From the NCBI GenBank assembly GCA_964436045.1, contig CAYTBN010000024.1, positions 1-64,000 on the forward strand: a stretch of DNA of 64,000 nt. Direction: 5' to 3'. The translations under genes were made by a program, and so were the position numbers. Every line of letters begins with the position of its first letter. Position 1 is the first letter of the stretch. This document shows positions 1 through 9,057 of this stretch, piece by piece. Source of the DNA: CAYTBN01 sp964436045. Lineage in GTDB: Bacteria > Myxococcota_A > UBA796 > UBA9615 > CAYRNR01. The notes beneath the pieces were generated by a model that saw nothing but the letters and a program-made list of their open reading frames with translations, was not told the origin of the DNA and searched no databases.

Positions 1-1
1 C

Positions 2-478
2 GAGACCGAGACCGAGCCGGTGTGCCGGACCACCGAGGCCGAGGCTGAGCCCGAGTCCTCCCGCCCTCCGACCCTCGAACAACGCACAGAGGCCTGGGCA
101 CCGCTCCTGCCCCTGGTCAGCGTGATGGTGGCCGATGGCCGGGTCCATCCGGCCGAGGAGGCCTTCCTCAACCGGGTGCTGGCCCGCCACCGTTACCCGC
201 CGATCCCGGCCCTCCACGTTCGGGTCCATCGCCCGGAGACGGTGCCGGTGTCGTCGAGCCCCGAGGCGCGCAGCCGGATGATCGAAGCGATGGTGCACCT
301 GGTCCACGTGGACCGGTTGCGCGACGGCACGGAGTTCCGTGTGGTCGAGGAATATGCCCGGGCCTGGGGAGTCGACCCCACGCAGGTGGCCCGCTGGGAC
401 CAGACCTATCGCAAGCGATACGCCACGGGCATGCAGCGGCTGTGGCTGATCCTGGAGTCCGTGTTCGTCAAGCGCTGA
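2..478 (+). CDS. TerB-like domain protein, 5' end outside window
   Basis: The frame is open to the left edge, so the true start lies upstream; the first visible internal start is a GTG at position 20. The visible N-terminus is a Glu/Thr-rich low-complexity stretch (ETETEP, then EAEAEPE). The remainder is about 125 residues with an acidic helix of the form VADGRVHPAEEAFL followed by a second helical half (HLVHVDRLRDGTEFRVVEEYARAWGVD), which resembles the TerB/DjlA all-helical fold where acidic residues bind metal. The stop lies 20 bases before the MoxR start, so it is probably the first visible gene of that operon. Its function is unknown; TerB domains occur in membrane-associated stress proteins. 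The Glu/Thr tract recalls the C-terminal tail of the protein at 11954-12997. Confidence 0.55.
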   Translation, partial: ETETEPVCRTTEAEAEPESSRPPTLEQRTEAWAPLLPLVSVMVADGRVHPAEEAFLNRVLARHRYPPIPALHVRVHRPETVPVSSSPEARSRMIEAMVHLVHVDRLRDGTEFRVVEEYARAWGVDPTQVARWDQTYRKRYATGMQRLWLILESVFVKR

Positions 479-498
479 GTCGCCCACGAGGAGTTTTC

Positions 499-1470
499 AT
501 GGACGATCCCTATCGCAATCCCCACGCCGATCCCGCCCTGGCGGATGCCCTGGGCCGGATCCGCGAAGAACACCGCCAGGTCATGGAGAATATCGGCAAG
601 GTGATCCTGGGCAAGGACGAGGTGGTCCACCGGGTTCTGGTGGCCATGGCCGCCCGCGGTCACGTGCTCCTGCTCGACGTGCCCGGCGTGGGAAAGACGA
701 TGCTGGCGCGTTCCATCGCCGCGACCATCGCCTGCGGCTTCAAGCGGATCCAGTTCACGCCGGACCTGCTGCCCATCGACATCACCGGCTCCAACGTGTT
801 CAACCTGCGGATGAAGTCCTTCGAGTTCCAGCAGGGGCCGGTGTTCACCAACATCCTGCTGGCAGACGAGATCAATCGTGCGACGCCCAAGACCCAGTCG
901 TCCCTGCTCGAGGTGATGGCCGAGCAGCAGGTCACCGTCGAGGGTACGACCCACGATATCGACGAGCCGTTCCAGGTGCTCGCCACCATGAACCCCCTGG
1001 AGCACGACGGCACCTACCCGTTGCCCGCCGCCCAGCTAGACCGCTTCATGGTCCGCGTCAGCATGGGCTACCCGCCCCCGGAGGCGGAGCTCCGGATGCT
1101 GGACATCCACCTCCAGGTCACGCCGCCGGTGGAGTCCCTCGAGGCGGTGATCAGCCAGGACGACTTCATCCGCTGGCAGCACACGGTTCCCAGGATCTTC
1201 TGCTCGGATCGTCTCAAGCGATACGTGATCGACCTGGTGACCCAGCTGCGCAACGATCCGGGCGCCATGCAGACCGTGAGCCCGCGGGCCACGCTGATGC
1301 TGGTGGCCATGTCCCAGGCCTTTGCCATGCTGTCCGGCCGTGACTTCGTGAGCGTGGACGACGTGCAACGGGTGGCGCCAGACGTGTTGGCCCACCGGCT
1401 GGTGCTGTCCGGCGACCGGGTCGGCGAGACCTTCGTCCGCGAGGTCCTGGCGCGGGTTCCCGTTCCCTGA
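499..1470 (+). CDS. MoxR-family AAA+ ATPase
   Basis: A 323-residue AAA+ ATPase of the MoxR family, cytoplasmic chaperone-like ATPases that act with von Willebrand-type or DUF58 partners. Walker A is VPGVGKT (residues 61-67), Walker B is LADEINR (121-127), and the sensor-1 region reads ATMNPLEHDGTYPLPAAQLDRF split over about residues 160-180. The start at 499 is chosen because a GAGGAG ribosome site sits just upstream; the frame is open further upstream but overlaps the preceding gene. Length is typical. The DUF58 gene begins 21 bases downstream and a DUF4129-type membrane protein overlaps that, the classic MoxR operon order. The usual role proposed for these operons is assembly or metal insertion of envelope complexes; the client here cannot be read from sequence. 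Confidence 0.93.
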   Translation: MDDPYRNPHADPALADALGRIREEHRQVMENIGKVILGKDEVVHRVLVAMAARGHVLLLDVPGVGKTMLARSIAATIACGFKRIQFTPDLLPIDITGSNVFNLRMKSFEFQQGPVFTNILLADEINRATPKTQSSLLEVMAEQQVTVEGTTHDIDEPFQVLATMNPLEHDGTYPLPAAQLDRFMVRVSMGYPPPEAELRMLDIHLQVTPPVESLEAVISQDDFIRWQHTVPRIFCSDRLKRYVIDLVTQLRNDPGAMQTVSPRATLMLVAMSQAFAMLSGRDFVSVDDVQRVAPDVLAHRLVLSGDRVGETFVREVLARVPVP

Positions 1471-1491
1471 CCGAGGGGAGGAGTAGACGAC

Positions 1492-3249
1492 GTGCGGCGG
1501 ACGCACCCGGCGCTGGCGGTGGTGGGCATCTTCTTCCACGGGGGGATGATGTTCCTGCTGCCGCTGATCGTGGGCCTCGTCGCCTCGATGCTGCTCGACG
1601 TCAGCGAGGTCGCCGAGACGTCGCTGGGGCTGGCCATCGGCGCCGCGGTGGTGGTAGGGCCGGCCTTCCTGGCGATCCTCGCGGGCGTGGGATTCAAGAC
1701 GCTACAGGAGCTGTCGTTCCTCCGTCAGCAGCGGACCCTGAACGCGGCGACCTTTGTGGTCAGTCTCCACCGGCATCTCGCCCTGATCACCTTGCAGGGA
1801 TACGCCGTGCTGGGCACCGGGCTGCTGCTGGTGATCCTGTCGCTGGGGTTCCAGTGGGCCAGCCTCGGCGTGCTGGCCGTACTCAGCCTGGTGCTCTTCT
1901 ACTGGGTCGTCGGCGCCAGCGTCTTGCTGTCCGCGTTCATGGTCCGCACGTTCCGCTGGGGGATGGACCGTCGCCGCTCCGGTATCCGCCGGGAGATGGC
2001 GCCGGCCGTCGTCAGCACCGGGGAGGCGGTCGAGGAACGATTCCACCTGACCAAGGTGCCGGTATTCCCCGGCTACCGCCTGCTGATCCACGATCGGCTC
2101 CCGGCCCGGCTGGATACCGAGAGCCGCTATGTGGCCACGCCGTCGGCCAGCCGCGAGACCGTGACCCTGGCGGGTCTGGTCCGCCGCACCCCGCGCGGGC
2201 GCTACCGGGCCGGGCCGGCGACCATCCAGTACCAGGATGCCCTCGGCCTGACCCGGGTCGCCGTCGCCTCGCTGGCAACCGCCGAACTGACCGTGCTGCC
2301 GCGGGTCCGCCCGGTCCGGATCATCGATCCACCCCGGTCCGTGGACGAATCACCGGACCTGCTGACCATTCGCCACCGCTTCGCCAGCGAGGACTACTAC
2401 CGGTTCCGCGCCTACGTGCCCGGCGATGACACCCGCCGCATCCACTGGAAGCTCTCCATGCGGGCTGGCCGGCTGCAGGTGCGGCTGCCCGAGTCCAAGG
2501 AGATCTCCCACCGCAAGATCGTCCTGGCGCTGGACAGCTACCTTCCCCGCAACGCTTACCGGGCGCGTCCGGTGATGGGCAACCTGCTCGACGCCCTCGT
2601 CGAAGCCTGGGTCAGCCTGACCGACGGGCTGGTCCGCGACGGCGAGCAGGTGACCCTGGTGACCGCGGCGCCCGGTCCGGGGGGCGGTCCGGTGGTCGAG
2701 CGCTACCGCTGCAAGCGCGGCACGGGTGCCCCCTGGCGCGAGCTGGGCGCCCGGGTGGGCTGGCAGCCCTGGGTCGACCTGGCCCAGCTTTTCGCCGACG
2801 AGGATGAAGACGTGGCCGATCTGGTCGTCCTCTCCTCCCGCTTTGCCTCGCCACCCCCCGGCCCGCTGCCGGGACGGCGGGTGACCTGGATCTACTTGCC
2901 CCCCGAGGCGGTGCTCGATCCGCCGCCGCCGGGTTGGTTCGACCGCTGGATGGGGGAGGGGCGCCGGGATCCGCTCCACGTGCTGCGGCGGATGGCTCTG
3001 CTGCCCCACACCGCCGGCTCGACCCTCAACGGGCCCATCCGGCGGAGCTACGACTTCCTCAAGATCCTCAACCGGGATAGCCAGGTCCGGGTTGCCCGCC
3101 GCCACGCGGTCGTCGCCTCCCACCGGGTGATGGCCGTCCTGGCGGCCCGCCCCGACGCCGTCTACCAGATGGAGGTCGGCAGCGGCCACTACGTGTTGCG
3201 CGGGATCAAGGGGCTGACCATCCCCGGGCACGGGAGGGGGGTCGCGTGA
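1492..3249 (+). CDS. DUF58 domain membrane protein
   Basis: A 585-residue protein with about four hydrophobic segments in the first 160 residues, followed by a cytoplasmic region. The DUF58 signature is clear at about residues 294-325 (FASEDYYRFRAYVPGDD then RRIHWKLSMRAGRLQVR), followed by a von Willebrand A-like segment (KIVLALDSYLPR) in which the metal-site pattern DxSxS is degenerate (DSYLP). It uses a GTG start with a strong AGGGGAGGAG ribosome site 8 bases upstream. DUF58 proteins are the regular partners of MoxR ATPases. The last four bases overlap the start of the next gene (GTGA), indicating translational coupling. Confidence 0.9.
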   Translation: MRRTHPALAVVGIFFHGGMMFLLPLIVGLVASMLLDVSEVAETSLGLAIGAAVVVGPAFLAILAGVGFKTLQELSFLRQQRTLNAATFVVSLHRHLALITLQGYAVLGTGLLLVILSLGFQWASLGVLAVLSLVLFYWVVGASVLLSAFMVRTFRWGMDRRRSGIRREMAPAVVSTGEAVEERFHLTKVPVFPGYRLLIHDRLPARLDTESRYVATPSASRETVTLAGLVRRTPRGRYRAGPATIQYQDALGLTRVAVASLATAELTVLPRVRPVRIIDPPRSVDESPDLLTIRHRFASEDYYRFRAYVPGDDTRRIHWKLSMRAGRLQVRLPESKEISHRKIVLALDSYLPRNAYRARPVMGNLLDALVEAWVSLTDGLVRDGEQVTLVTAAPGPGGGPVVERYRCKRGTGAPWRELGARVGWQPWVDLAQLFADEDEDVADLVVLSSRFASPPPGPLPGRRVTWIYLPPEAVLDPPPPGWFDRWMGEGRRDPLHVLRRMALLPHTAGSTLNGPIRRSYDFLKILNRDSQVRVARRHAVVASHRVMAVLAARPDAVYQMEVGSGHYVLRGIKGLTIPGHGRGVA

Positions 3250-4634
3250 GCTGGTGGCAGCAACTCAAGGAGGCGGCGGGCGCGCTGGCGGCCTACTGGC
3301 TGATGTCCTTGTTCGCGCTGACGGCGTTCTGCGCGGTGGTGGCCTGGTTCAACCACGGCGGCGAGGACGCCCTGATCCTGGGCATCATCGCCCTCACCTC
3401 GGTGGTCGGCCTGTTCGCGGGCCAGCTCACGGGCTTCGGCCGGTTCCGACCGTGGGTGGTGTGGACCGGGGCAGCCCTGCTGATCGCCATCGGGATCGCC
3501 ATCTTCTCCCTGGCACCGACGGCGCCGGGGATGGAGTACCTCGCCTTTGTCCTGGTCTTCTTCCCTCTGGCCTTCAGCAGCGGGATCTGGACCCTGCGGG
3601 CGCGGATGCACCTGCTCGCCGTGTGGTACCCGCTGATGCTGGCCGTGGGCGCCGTGATCATCGTGGCTGAAGAGACCGGGGGCGCCGAGGCCTGGTTCGC
3701 CGGGCGCAAGTGGGCCATCTGGAGCATCCCCTCGTTCACCATCCTGGCGGGGATCATCCTGCTGACTTTGGTCTATCTGGTGGCCCAGGAGTCTTACAGC
3801 CTGGCCCGCTGGCGGGCCGAGGGCAGCGCGCCCGACCGTCGGGAGACCCGGGAGAGCGGCAAGCCGCGAGTGCGACTCTCGGCGGCCGGATGGGTGGTGA
3901 TCCTGGTGTTGTCCGCCGCCCTGACCGTGGTCACCGCGGTGGTTGCCCCCTACCTGTGGCGATCCGCGCCCGCCGAGGATGGACATCCCAGCGATGGGAG
4001 CGGCGGTGATGGATCGACGGATGCCAGCGGCGGCTCGGGCCAGGGGGGCCAGGGAGGCGGTTCGGGCGGCTCCGGCGGCGGCTCCGGCGGCGGTTCGAGC
4101 GACGGCGGCGGCTCGGGCGGTGGCGGTGGCGGTGGCGGCTCGGGCCAGTTCGACGGCGAGGGGCTGGGCCAGCGGGCTCAGCAGGCCCTGTCGGCGCTGG
4201 TCTACCTGATCGTGCTGCTGCTGTTCATGGCGCTGTTGGCGGTGGCCGCGGCGATCCTCCACCGGCCCATGCGGCGAGCCTTCCTGCTCCACCACTTCCA
4301 GGACCCCCTGTGGCCGGTCCCACCGTCGGATCAGATCGTCAATCTCTGGCGGCGTACGGAGATCTCGCTGCAGGACGCGGGGTTCGAGCCCAGCTCCTGG
4401 GAGTCGGCGCCGACGGTGGCCCGCCGCGCCCGCGAGAAGCTGGCGCCGTTGCTGGGGATGGCGGGCAACGACCTGCAGGCCGCCGCCGAGATCTACCGCA
4501 GGGCTGCCTTTGGCCTGGGCGTGGGGGACGCGGACGTGGCCCAGATGCGGGCCGCCGCGGCCTGCGTCGCCGATGCGCTTGCCGGGAAACTGTCCGCAGG
4601 CGAGCGCCTTCGCGGCCAGTTCCGCCGGGTCTGA
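3246..4634 (+). CDS. Membrane protein with C-terminal DUF4129-like domain and Gly/Ser linker
   Basis: A 462-residue membrane protein with about six hydrophobic segments in the first 240 residues, a low-complexity Gly/Ser/Asp linker (about residues 250-302, bases 4000-4150), one more membrane segment (about 312-338), and a C-terminal soluble helical domain of about 110 residues. That last domain (WRRTEISLQDAGF, then ARRAREKLAPLLG, then EIYRRAAFG) matches the DUF4129 pattern that ends transglutaminase-like proteins of MoxR operons. In those relatives a transglutaminase core lies between the membrane parts; here there is only the linker and no Cys-His-Asp triad. It overlaps the DUF58 gene by 4 bases. 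The role is probably membrane scaffold of the MoxR/DUF58 system (inference). Confidence 0.8.
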   Translation: MSWWQQLKEAAGALAAYWLMSLFALTAFCAVVAWFNHGGEDALILGIIALTSVVGLFAGQLTGFGRFRPWVVWTGAALLIAIGIAIFSLAPTAPGMEYLAFVLVFFPLAFSSGIWTLRARMHLLAVWYPLMLAVGAVIIVAEETGGAEAWFAGRKWAIWSIPSFTILAGIILLTLVYLVAQESYSLARWRAEGSAPDRRETRESGKPRVRLSAAGWVVILVLSAALTVVTAVVAPYLWRSAPAEDGHPSDGSGGDGSTDASGGSGQGGQGGGSGGSGGGSGGGSSDGGGSGGGGGGGGSGQFDGEGLGQRAQQALSALVYLIVLLLFMALLAVAAAILHRPMRRAFLLHHFQDPLWPVPPSDQIVNLWRRTEISLQDAGFEPSSWESAPTVARRAREKLAPLLGMAGNDLQAAAEIYRRAAFGLGVGDADVAQMRAAAACVADALAGKLSAGERLRGQFRRV

Positions 4635-4676
4635 ATCCGGCCTGACCGCGGGGGCCTCCTACGCGGGCGCGTTCGA

Positions 4677-4705
4677 TTGACAACGCACCCCCGCGCGACA
4701 ATCAT
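4677..4705 (+). promoter_or_regulatory. Sigma70-type promoter for the 4757-9327 operon
   Basis: A perfect TTGACA (4677-4682) is followed after 17 bases by AATCAT (4700-4705; 4 of 6 match to TATAAT). It lies in the 122-base gap after the MoxR operon and about 50 bases before the HEAT-protein ATG, which has its own AGAGGAGGA ribosome site. Predicted by eye only. Confidence 0.5.
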
Positions 4706-4756
4706 CGGGAGACCTGTCGGACCCCGCGCGTGGTCCGTCGCACAGAGGAGGACGGA

Positions 4757-5293
4757 ATGAGCCGAGGGATTCGCTGGATCTTCGCGCTGGTGATGGTCGT
4801 CGGGCTGGCGGCGACGGCCGGGGCGCAGACGACCGACGACGTGCGGGCCACGGTGGAGACCATGCTGGGCGGCTTCGAGAAGCCAGCCAGCGACGGTGAG
4901 TGGCAGGCCCTCGGTGAGGAGGCGATCCCCCACCTGCTCTCCTTTGCCGGTGACGAATCGCTCCCCCGATCGACCCGTGCCCGGGCCGTGGCGGCCCTGG
5001 GCAACTTCTCCACCCCCGAGGTGGTCACCTACCTGTCCGGACTGCTCGCCCCAGGCGGCGACGATGTGCTGCAACGCAAGGCGCTGCGATCGCTGGCCCG
5101 CACGGCAGGCGCCGAGCAGCTGGCCACGATCGCGAGCTACCTGGAGCACGAGAGCAGCGTTCTGCGGGAGTCGGCCGCCCACGCCCTGGGCCTGGTCGGG
5201 ACCGCCGAGGCGCGGTCGGCGCTGGAGGCACGGCGGATCGTGGAAACGTCGACCGCGGTACAGAAGGCCATCGACGAGGAGCTGGCTCGATGA
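4757..5293 (+). CDS. Secreted HEAT-repeat protein
   Basis: A 178-residue protein starting with a clear Sec signal peptide (MSRGIRWIFALVMVVGLAATAGA, cleaved near AGA-QT). The mature part is built of HEAT/PBS-lyase-type helical repeats: RARAVAALGNFSTPEVVTYL, LQRKALRSLARTAGAEQLATI and LRESAAHALGLVGTAEARSAL, about 30 residues apart. Such repeats are protein-interaction scaffolds; no catalytic residues are visible. The ATG at 4757 is preferred over an earlier GTG at 4730 because AGAGGAGGA lies 6 bases upstream and the signal peptide begins there. It overlaps the metalloprotease lipoprotein by 4 bases (ATGA), so the two are probably made together and may act together in the periplasm. Confidence 0.82.
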   Translation: MSRGIRWIFALVMVVGLAATAGAQTTDDVRATVETMLGGFEKPASDGEWQALGEEAIPHLLSFAGDESLPRSTRARAVAALGNFSTPEVVTYLSGLLAPGGDDVLQRKALRSLARTAGAEQLATIASYLEHESSVLRESAAHALGLVGTAEARSALEARRIVETSTAVQKAIDEELAR

Positions 5294-6456
5294 CCGTGCC
5301 ACGCACCGTCCTGCCGACCTGGCTGCTGGCGTTGATCGTGCTTGCCCCGGTCGCGGCGCTGCTTCCGGGGTGCCCGACCGAGATCGACGACGACGACACG
5401 GTCGACCCGATGGAGGGGATCGAGGTCGATGACATGGGCACCTTCACGGTGCTCGAGGAATACGAGCCAGGCGGCTTCCTGCAACTGGCCGTGCCCGCGG
5501 ACGCGGCTTCGGCCACCGTGGTGATGGGGGATGTCGGCGACGACCTGATCACCCAGTGGTCGGTCACCGACCCCGACGGCGGCATCATCTGGGACACCGC
5601 CTCCGATCCCAACGGCTACAATGTGCGCTGCTTCGCCACCGATGACGTGCACTCGTTCCTGCACCCCACCAGCCCCGCCGAGCCGCTGCGCGAGGGCACC
5701 TACCAGCTGGAACCCTACTCGGATCCGACCCCCGCGGACGTGGACGTCACCGCGGTCTATCGCATCGGCGAACCGGCGTCGGACCTGGTCCTGGACGTGA
5801 CCTTCCATTTCGTGGGTGTACCCGGACTGGACACCTCGACGGTGGACGGCCACTCGGCCTTCCAGTCGATGCTCGGCGACCTGGACACATTGCTGTTCGA
5901 CGCCGGCGTCCAGCTGGGCGACGTGGCCTACGAAGACGTGACCTCGTCCGTGGACGAGCTGACGCTCATCGAGTCGGAAGACGGCCCGAACTCCGAACTG
6001 GGTCAGCTGCTGGCGAAGAGCGGCTCGGGGATCGAGCGTCGCCTCCACGCGTTCTGGGTGCAGGGCATCGACTACGGCGGCCTCGAGGTGGTCGGCCAGG
6101 CCGGCTCCACCCCGGGTCCGGGTGTAGTCCAGGGCACCTCCCACTCCGGCGTGGCTCTGTCGGCCGTCGACCTCGACGACAAACCGGACTTCACCGCCGT
6201 GCTCGTCGCCCACGAGATCGGCCACTACCTGGGCTTGTTCCACACCATCGAGAAGGACGGGTTCTCCTGGGATCCGCTGGAGGACACGCCGATCTGCGGT
6301 GCCGAGAACGACCTGAACGGCGACCTGCTGCTGGCGCCTTCCGAGTGCGACGGACTGGGTGGGGACAACCTGATGTTCTGGACCGGGACCGAGGACTCGT
6401 CGGTGCTGACCGACGACCAGGGGTACGTGCTCCGCCGTTCCTCGCTGCCCTACTGA
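5290..6456 (+). CDS. Metzincin-type zinc metalloprotease lipoprotein
   Basis: A 388-residue lipoprotein: signal peptide with lipobox LLPGC (Cys28) followed by an acidic linker (TEIDDDDTVDP). The catalytic zinc motif HEIGHYLGLFH is at residues 308-318, the metzincin pattern HExxHxxGxxH, and a Met-turn-like segment DNLMFW follows at 359-364. The context VAHEIGHYLGLFHT resembles peptidase family M43 (pappalysin/cytophagalysin). Residues 50-160 form an all-beta region that may be a C2/PPC-like domain. The substrate is unknown. Placement between a secreted HEAT protein and a large membrane protein in one operon suggests an envelope processing role (inference). The start overlaps the HEAT gene stop by 4 bases. 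Confidence 0.88.
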   Translation: MTVPRTVLPTWLLALIVLAPVAALLPGCPTEIDDDDTVDPMEGIEVDDMGTFTVLEEYEPGGFLQLAVPADAASATVVMGDVGDDLITQWSVTDPDGGIIWDTASDPNGYNVRCFATDDVHSFLHPTSPAEPLREGTYQLEPYSDPTPADVDVTAVYRIGEPASDLVLDVTFHFVGVPGLDTSTVDGHSAFQSMLGDLDTLLFDAGVQLGDVAYEDVTSSVDELTLIESEDGPNSELGQLLAKSGSGIERRLHAFWVQGIDYGGLEVVGQAGSTPGPGVVQGTSHSGVALSAVDLDDKPDFTAVLVAHEIGHYLGLFHTIEKDGFSWDPLEDTPICGAENDLNGDLLLAPSECDGLGGDNLMFWTGTEDSSVLTDDQGYVLRRSSLPY

Positions 6457-6478
6457 ACGTCCGATGAGGTCGCCGCGT

Positions 6479-9049
6479 ATGCCCGACCACCGGCGCGCCC
6501 GCCGCATCGCGATCAACGTCGCGGTCCTCGTCGCGATCCTGCTCGGGATCCGCTGGGCCGTCGGGGGCTCCCGTCCCGCTCGCGGTCAGTCGGAGACCGA
6601 CGATGCCGGCTCCGCGGGATCCTCCACCAGCCGCGAGGCCCACGCCCGCACCCTGGCTGACCGCCCACCCCGGATCCAGACCGCCGAGGACATCGAGGGC
6701 GTCGAAGATCCGGCGATCCTGCGCCGGGCGGGTGAGTACCACCTGGCCCAGGGCAACGGGGAGCTAGCGCGGGCCTGCCTGGAGGCCAGCCTGCGCAACG
6801 AGGAGCTGAGCCACTACTTCGACTTCGAGTCGCAGGACGCGTTCCGGGCCCTGGTCCACGAACGGATGGGCGAGGCGGAGCAAGCGGCCACCGCGTGGAA
6901 CGAAGGCGTCGAGCGGAACCTGCTCCACACCTACCTCCTGTGCCGGCTGTTCAGCGAGGCCGCGGATCGGGAGACGCGCCTGGAGGAGATGCGCGCCGAA
7001 CTCCGCCGCCGGGTGGCCGCCGCCGAGGCGGGCGAAGAGGTCCACTGGTACACCACCAGGAAGGGGGCTTCGCGCAAGCTCGCGGTGATCGACCAGGAGG
7101 AGCTGATCCGCCAGGCCCGGGAGATGGCCGCGGGCGAACGCAAGAGCATCCGCTACGTCTACATCCCCGAGCTGGATCTGGCCGCGCTGCCCTCCGACCT
7201 GCCGGTCAAGCTCGAGCAGTCGGCCATCGGTTCGCTTCGCGGCTACGGTGCCGACCGCGAGGCCGTCTTCGGACTCGAAAAAGGGTTCGTGCTCGACGAA
7301 TTCCACCTGGGCAAACGCTGGAGCGGCAAGGTCAATCGCTCCAGGGTCATCCCGCCGGCCCGGCTCGGCGAGGCCTTCTTCACCGAGGTGGTGGTGCTCC
7401 CCGACGCCCATCTGGAGGGCGTGCAGCTCACCGGTCGCAACGCGTCGTTCTTCCTGACCGCGTTCGAGGGGCACGCGGACTTCTCGGCCTCCCGGTTCGG
7501 CCGGGTGGCGGACTTCCGCTACACCACCTTCCACGGCGGGGCCAGCTTCCGGCGGACGGTATTCGACGGGCAGATCTACTTCGGCCACGCGGTATTCGAC
7601 GGTCCGGCTGACTTCGGCATCGTGGTGGTCACCTCCAGACGTGGGTACTTCGATTCGACCCGCTTCGGCGACACCGTCGACTTCGAGGCGGCGGACCTGC
7701 GCCAGGGCGGGAGTTTCGAGAACGCCGGCTTCGACGGCCGGGTGGACCTGAGCCGCGCCAGCTTCGGCGCCCGGGTGAACATGAGCCGGACCACCTTTTC
7801 TGGCACCCTGATCGCCCGCGAGATGGTCTGCCAGGGCATGGACTTCTTCGGCACCACCCTGTCGGGCACCGCCGACTTCACCGACAGTGTGTTCGACGGC
7901 CACGTCCGCTTTTCCCCCGACGAGGTGACCTACCGGGACTACGCGGGCAAGCTGGACGAGCTGCACACCCTGTACAAGATGTACCAGGGGGACGAGGACG
8001 CCACCGAGGACCTGACCAGCCGCTCCGCCTACGGGGTGGAGACCATCGACGATCTGACCGCCTACATCCCGGGCGACCTTTCGTTCGCCAACGTCATGTT
8101 CCAGGAGTTCTGCCAGTTCCAGCGGGTGACCTTCGGCGAGGCGGGCGGCGGCGGCACGGCGGGCTTCTACAACACACAGTTCCGCGGCGAGACCCACTTC
8201 GAGCGGGCCGAGTTCTTCGGCGATTCGGACTTCACCACCATCTTCGCCAACGAGCTGGGGCTCAACGAGGCCATCTTCCACGGCCGGCTGATGCTGGACG
8301 ACGCCAACGTCCCGGGCCGCATCACCCTGACCGGAGCCAGCTTCGTCGGCGAGGCGGACCTGTCCCTGTACGGAGCCCAGATCAACCGGTTCCACGTGAG
8401 CAAGGAGCAGCTCGAGGAGCGCAAGGGCCGCCACCGGCTGTTCTACGAGCGATGCGCCCAGGGCCGGGTGGAGGACGTCTCCAACGATCCGCGCATCGTG
8501 CGCGCGCTGGACCGTTATCGCGAGGGCGACGAACCCCCCGAGGTCGGCGCGCTGTGCTACTCGCGGCTGGTGGACGACTTCAACGTCCTGAACAACGCGT
8601 TCGGCGAGCTGGGGATGCCCAAGGACGAGGACTGGGCCTACTGGTACGGCAGCCACCACGACACCATGGCTACCCTGAAGCACGGTTCTTTGGGCGAGCG
8701 GGCCAACGGGCTGCTGCGCTGGTTCCTGTTCGAGCTGCTGTTCGGCTGGGGGGTCAATCTGCAGAATCTGGGACTCGCGGCCCTGTTCGTGGTGCTGATC
8801 TACACCTGCTTGTACAAGTGGTTCACTCCGAACGCGCAGATCGAGTTCAACGGGTTCGACACCACCTTCCGCCACCTGACCTATGTCCAGACGTTCTATC
8901 TGAGCCTGCTGAGCCTGTTGTCGATGGACATCGGCTGGGGGATCGGACCCAACAAGGGGTTCCGCTGGCTCAACCTGACCGAGGTAGCCCTGGGGATCAT
9001 CATCCTGACGTTCTTCGTGGGCGCCTACACCCGGCTGGTTCTCGCCTGA
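6479..9049 (+). CDS. Pentapeptide-repeat membrane protein with channel-like C-terminus
   Basis: About 856 residues. A single N-terminal membrane segment (about residues 9-27) is followed by a helical region and then, at about 305-640, degenerate pentapeptide repeats of the xFxGxADF type (ADFSASRFGRVADFRYTTF and similar). The C-terminal 110 residues hold membrane segments and a segment FYLSLLSLLSMDIGWGIGP that aligns in position with the P-loop of pentapeptide/Ion_trans_2 potassium channels, but the TVGYGD filter is not conserved. The ATG at 6479 has GAGG nine bases upstream; an ATG at 6464 in frame has none. Seven bases after its end lies the 89-residue protein. Function is unknown; a mechanosensitive or degenerate channel, or a scaffold, are possibilities. 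Confidence 0.75.
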   Translation: MPDHRRARRIAINVAVLVAILLGIRWAVGGSRPARGQSETDDAGSAGSSTSREAHARTLADRPPRIQTAEDIEGVEDPAILRRAGEYHLAQGNGELARACLEASLRNEELSHYFDFESQDAFRALVHERMGEAEQAATAWNEGVERNLLHTYLLCRLFSEAADRETRLEEMRAELRRRVAAAEAGEEVHWYTTRKGASRKLAVIDQEELIRQAREMAAGERKSIRYVYIPELDLAALPSDLPVKLEQSAIGSLRGYGADREAVFGLEKGFVLDEFHLGKRWSGKVNRSRVIPPARLGEAFFTEVVVLPDAHLEGVQLTGRNASFFLTAFEGHADFSASRFGRVADFRYTTFHGGASFRRTVFDGQIYFGHAVFDGPADFGIVVVTSRRGYFDSTRFGDTVDFEAADLRQGGSFENAGFDGRVDLSRASFGARVNMSRTTFSGTLIAREMVCQGMDFFGTTLSGTADFTDSVFDGHVRFSPDEVTYRDYAGKLDELHTLYKMYQGDEDATEDLTSRSAYGVETIDDLTAYIPGDLSFANVMFQEFCQFQRVTFGEAGGGGTAGFYNTQFRGETHFERAEFFGDSDFTTIFANELGLNEAIFHGRLMLDDANVPGRITLTGASFVGEADLSLYGAQINRFHVSKEQLEERKGRHRLFYERCAQGRVEDVSNDPRIVRALDRYREGDEPPEVGALCYSRLVDDFNVLNNAFGELGMPKDEDWAYWYGSHHDTMATLKHGSLGERANGLLRWFLFELLFGWGVNLQNLGLAALFVVLIYTCLYKWFTPNAQIEFNGFDTTFRHLTYVQTFYLSLLSLLSMDIGWGIGPNKGFRWLNLTEVALGIIILTFFVGAYTRLVLA

Positions 9050-9057
9050 GGTTCCCC

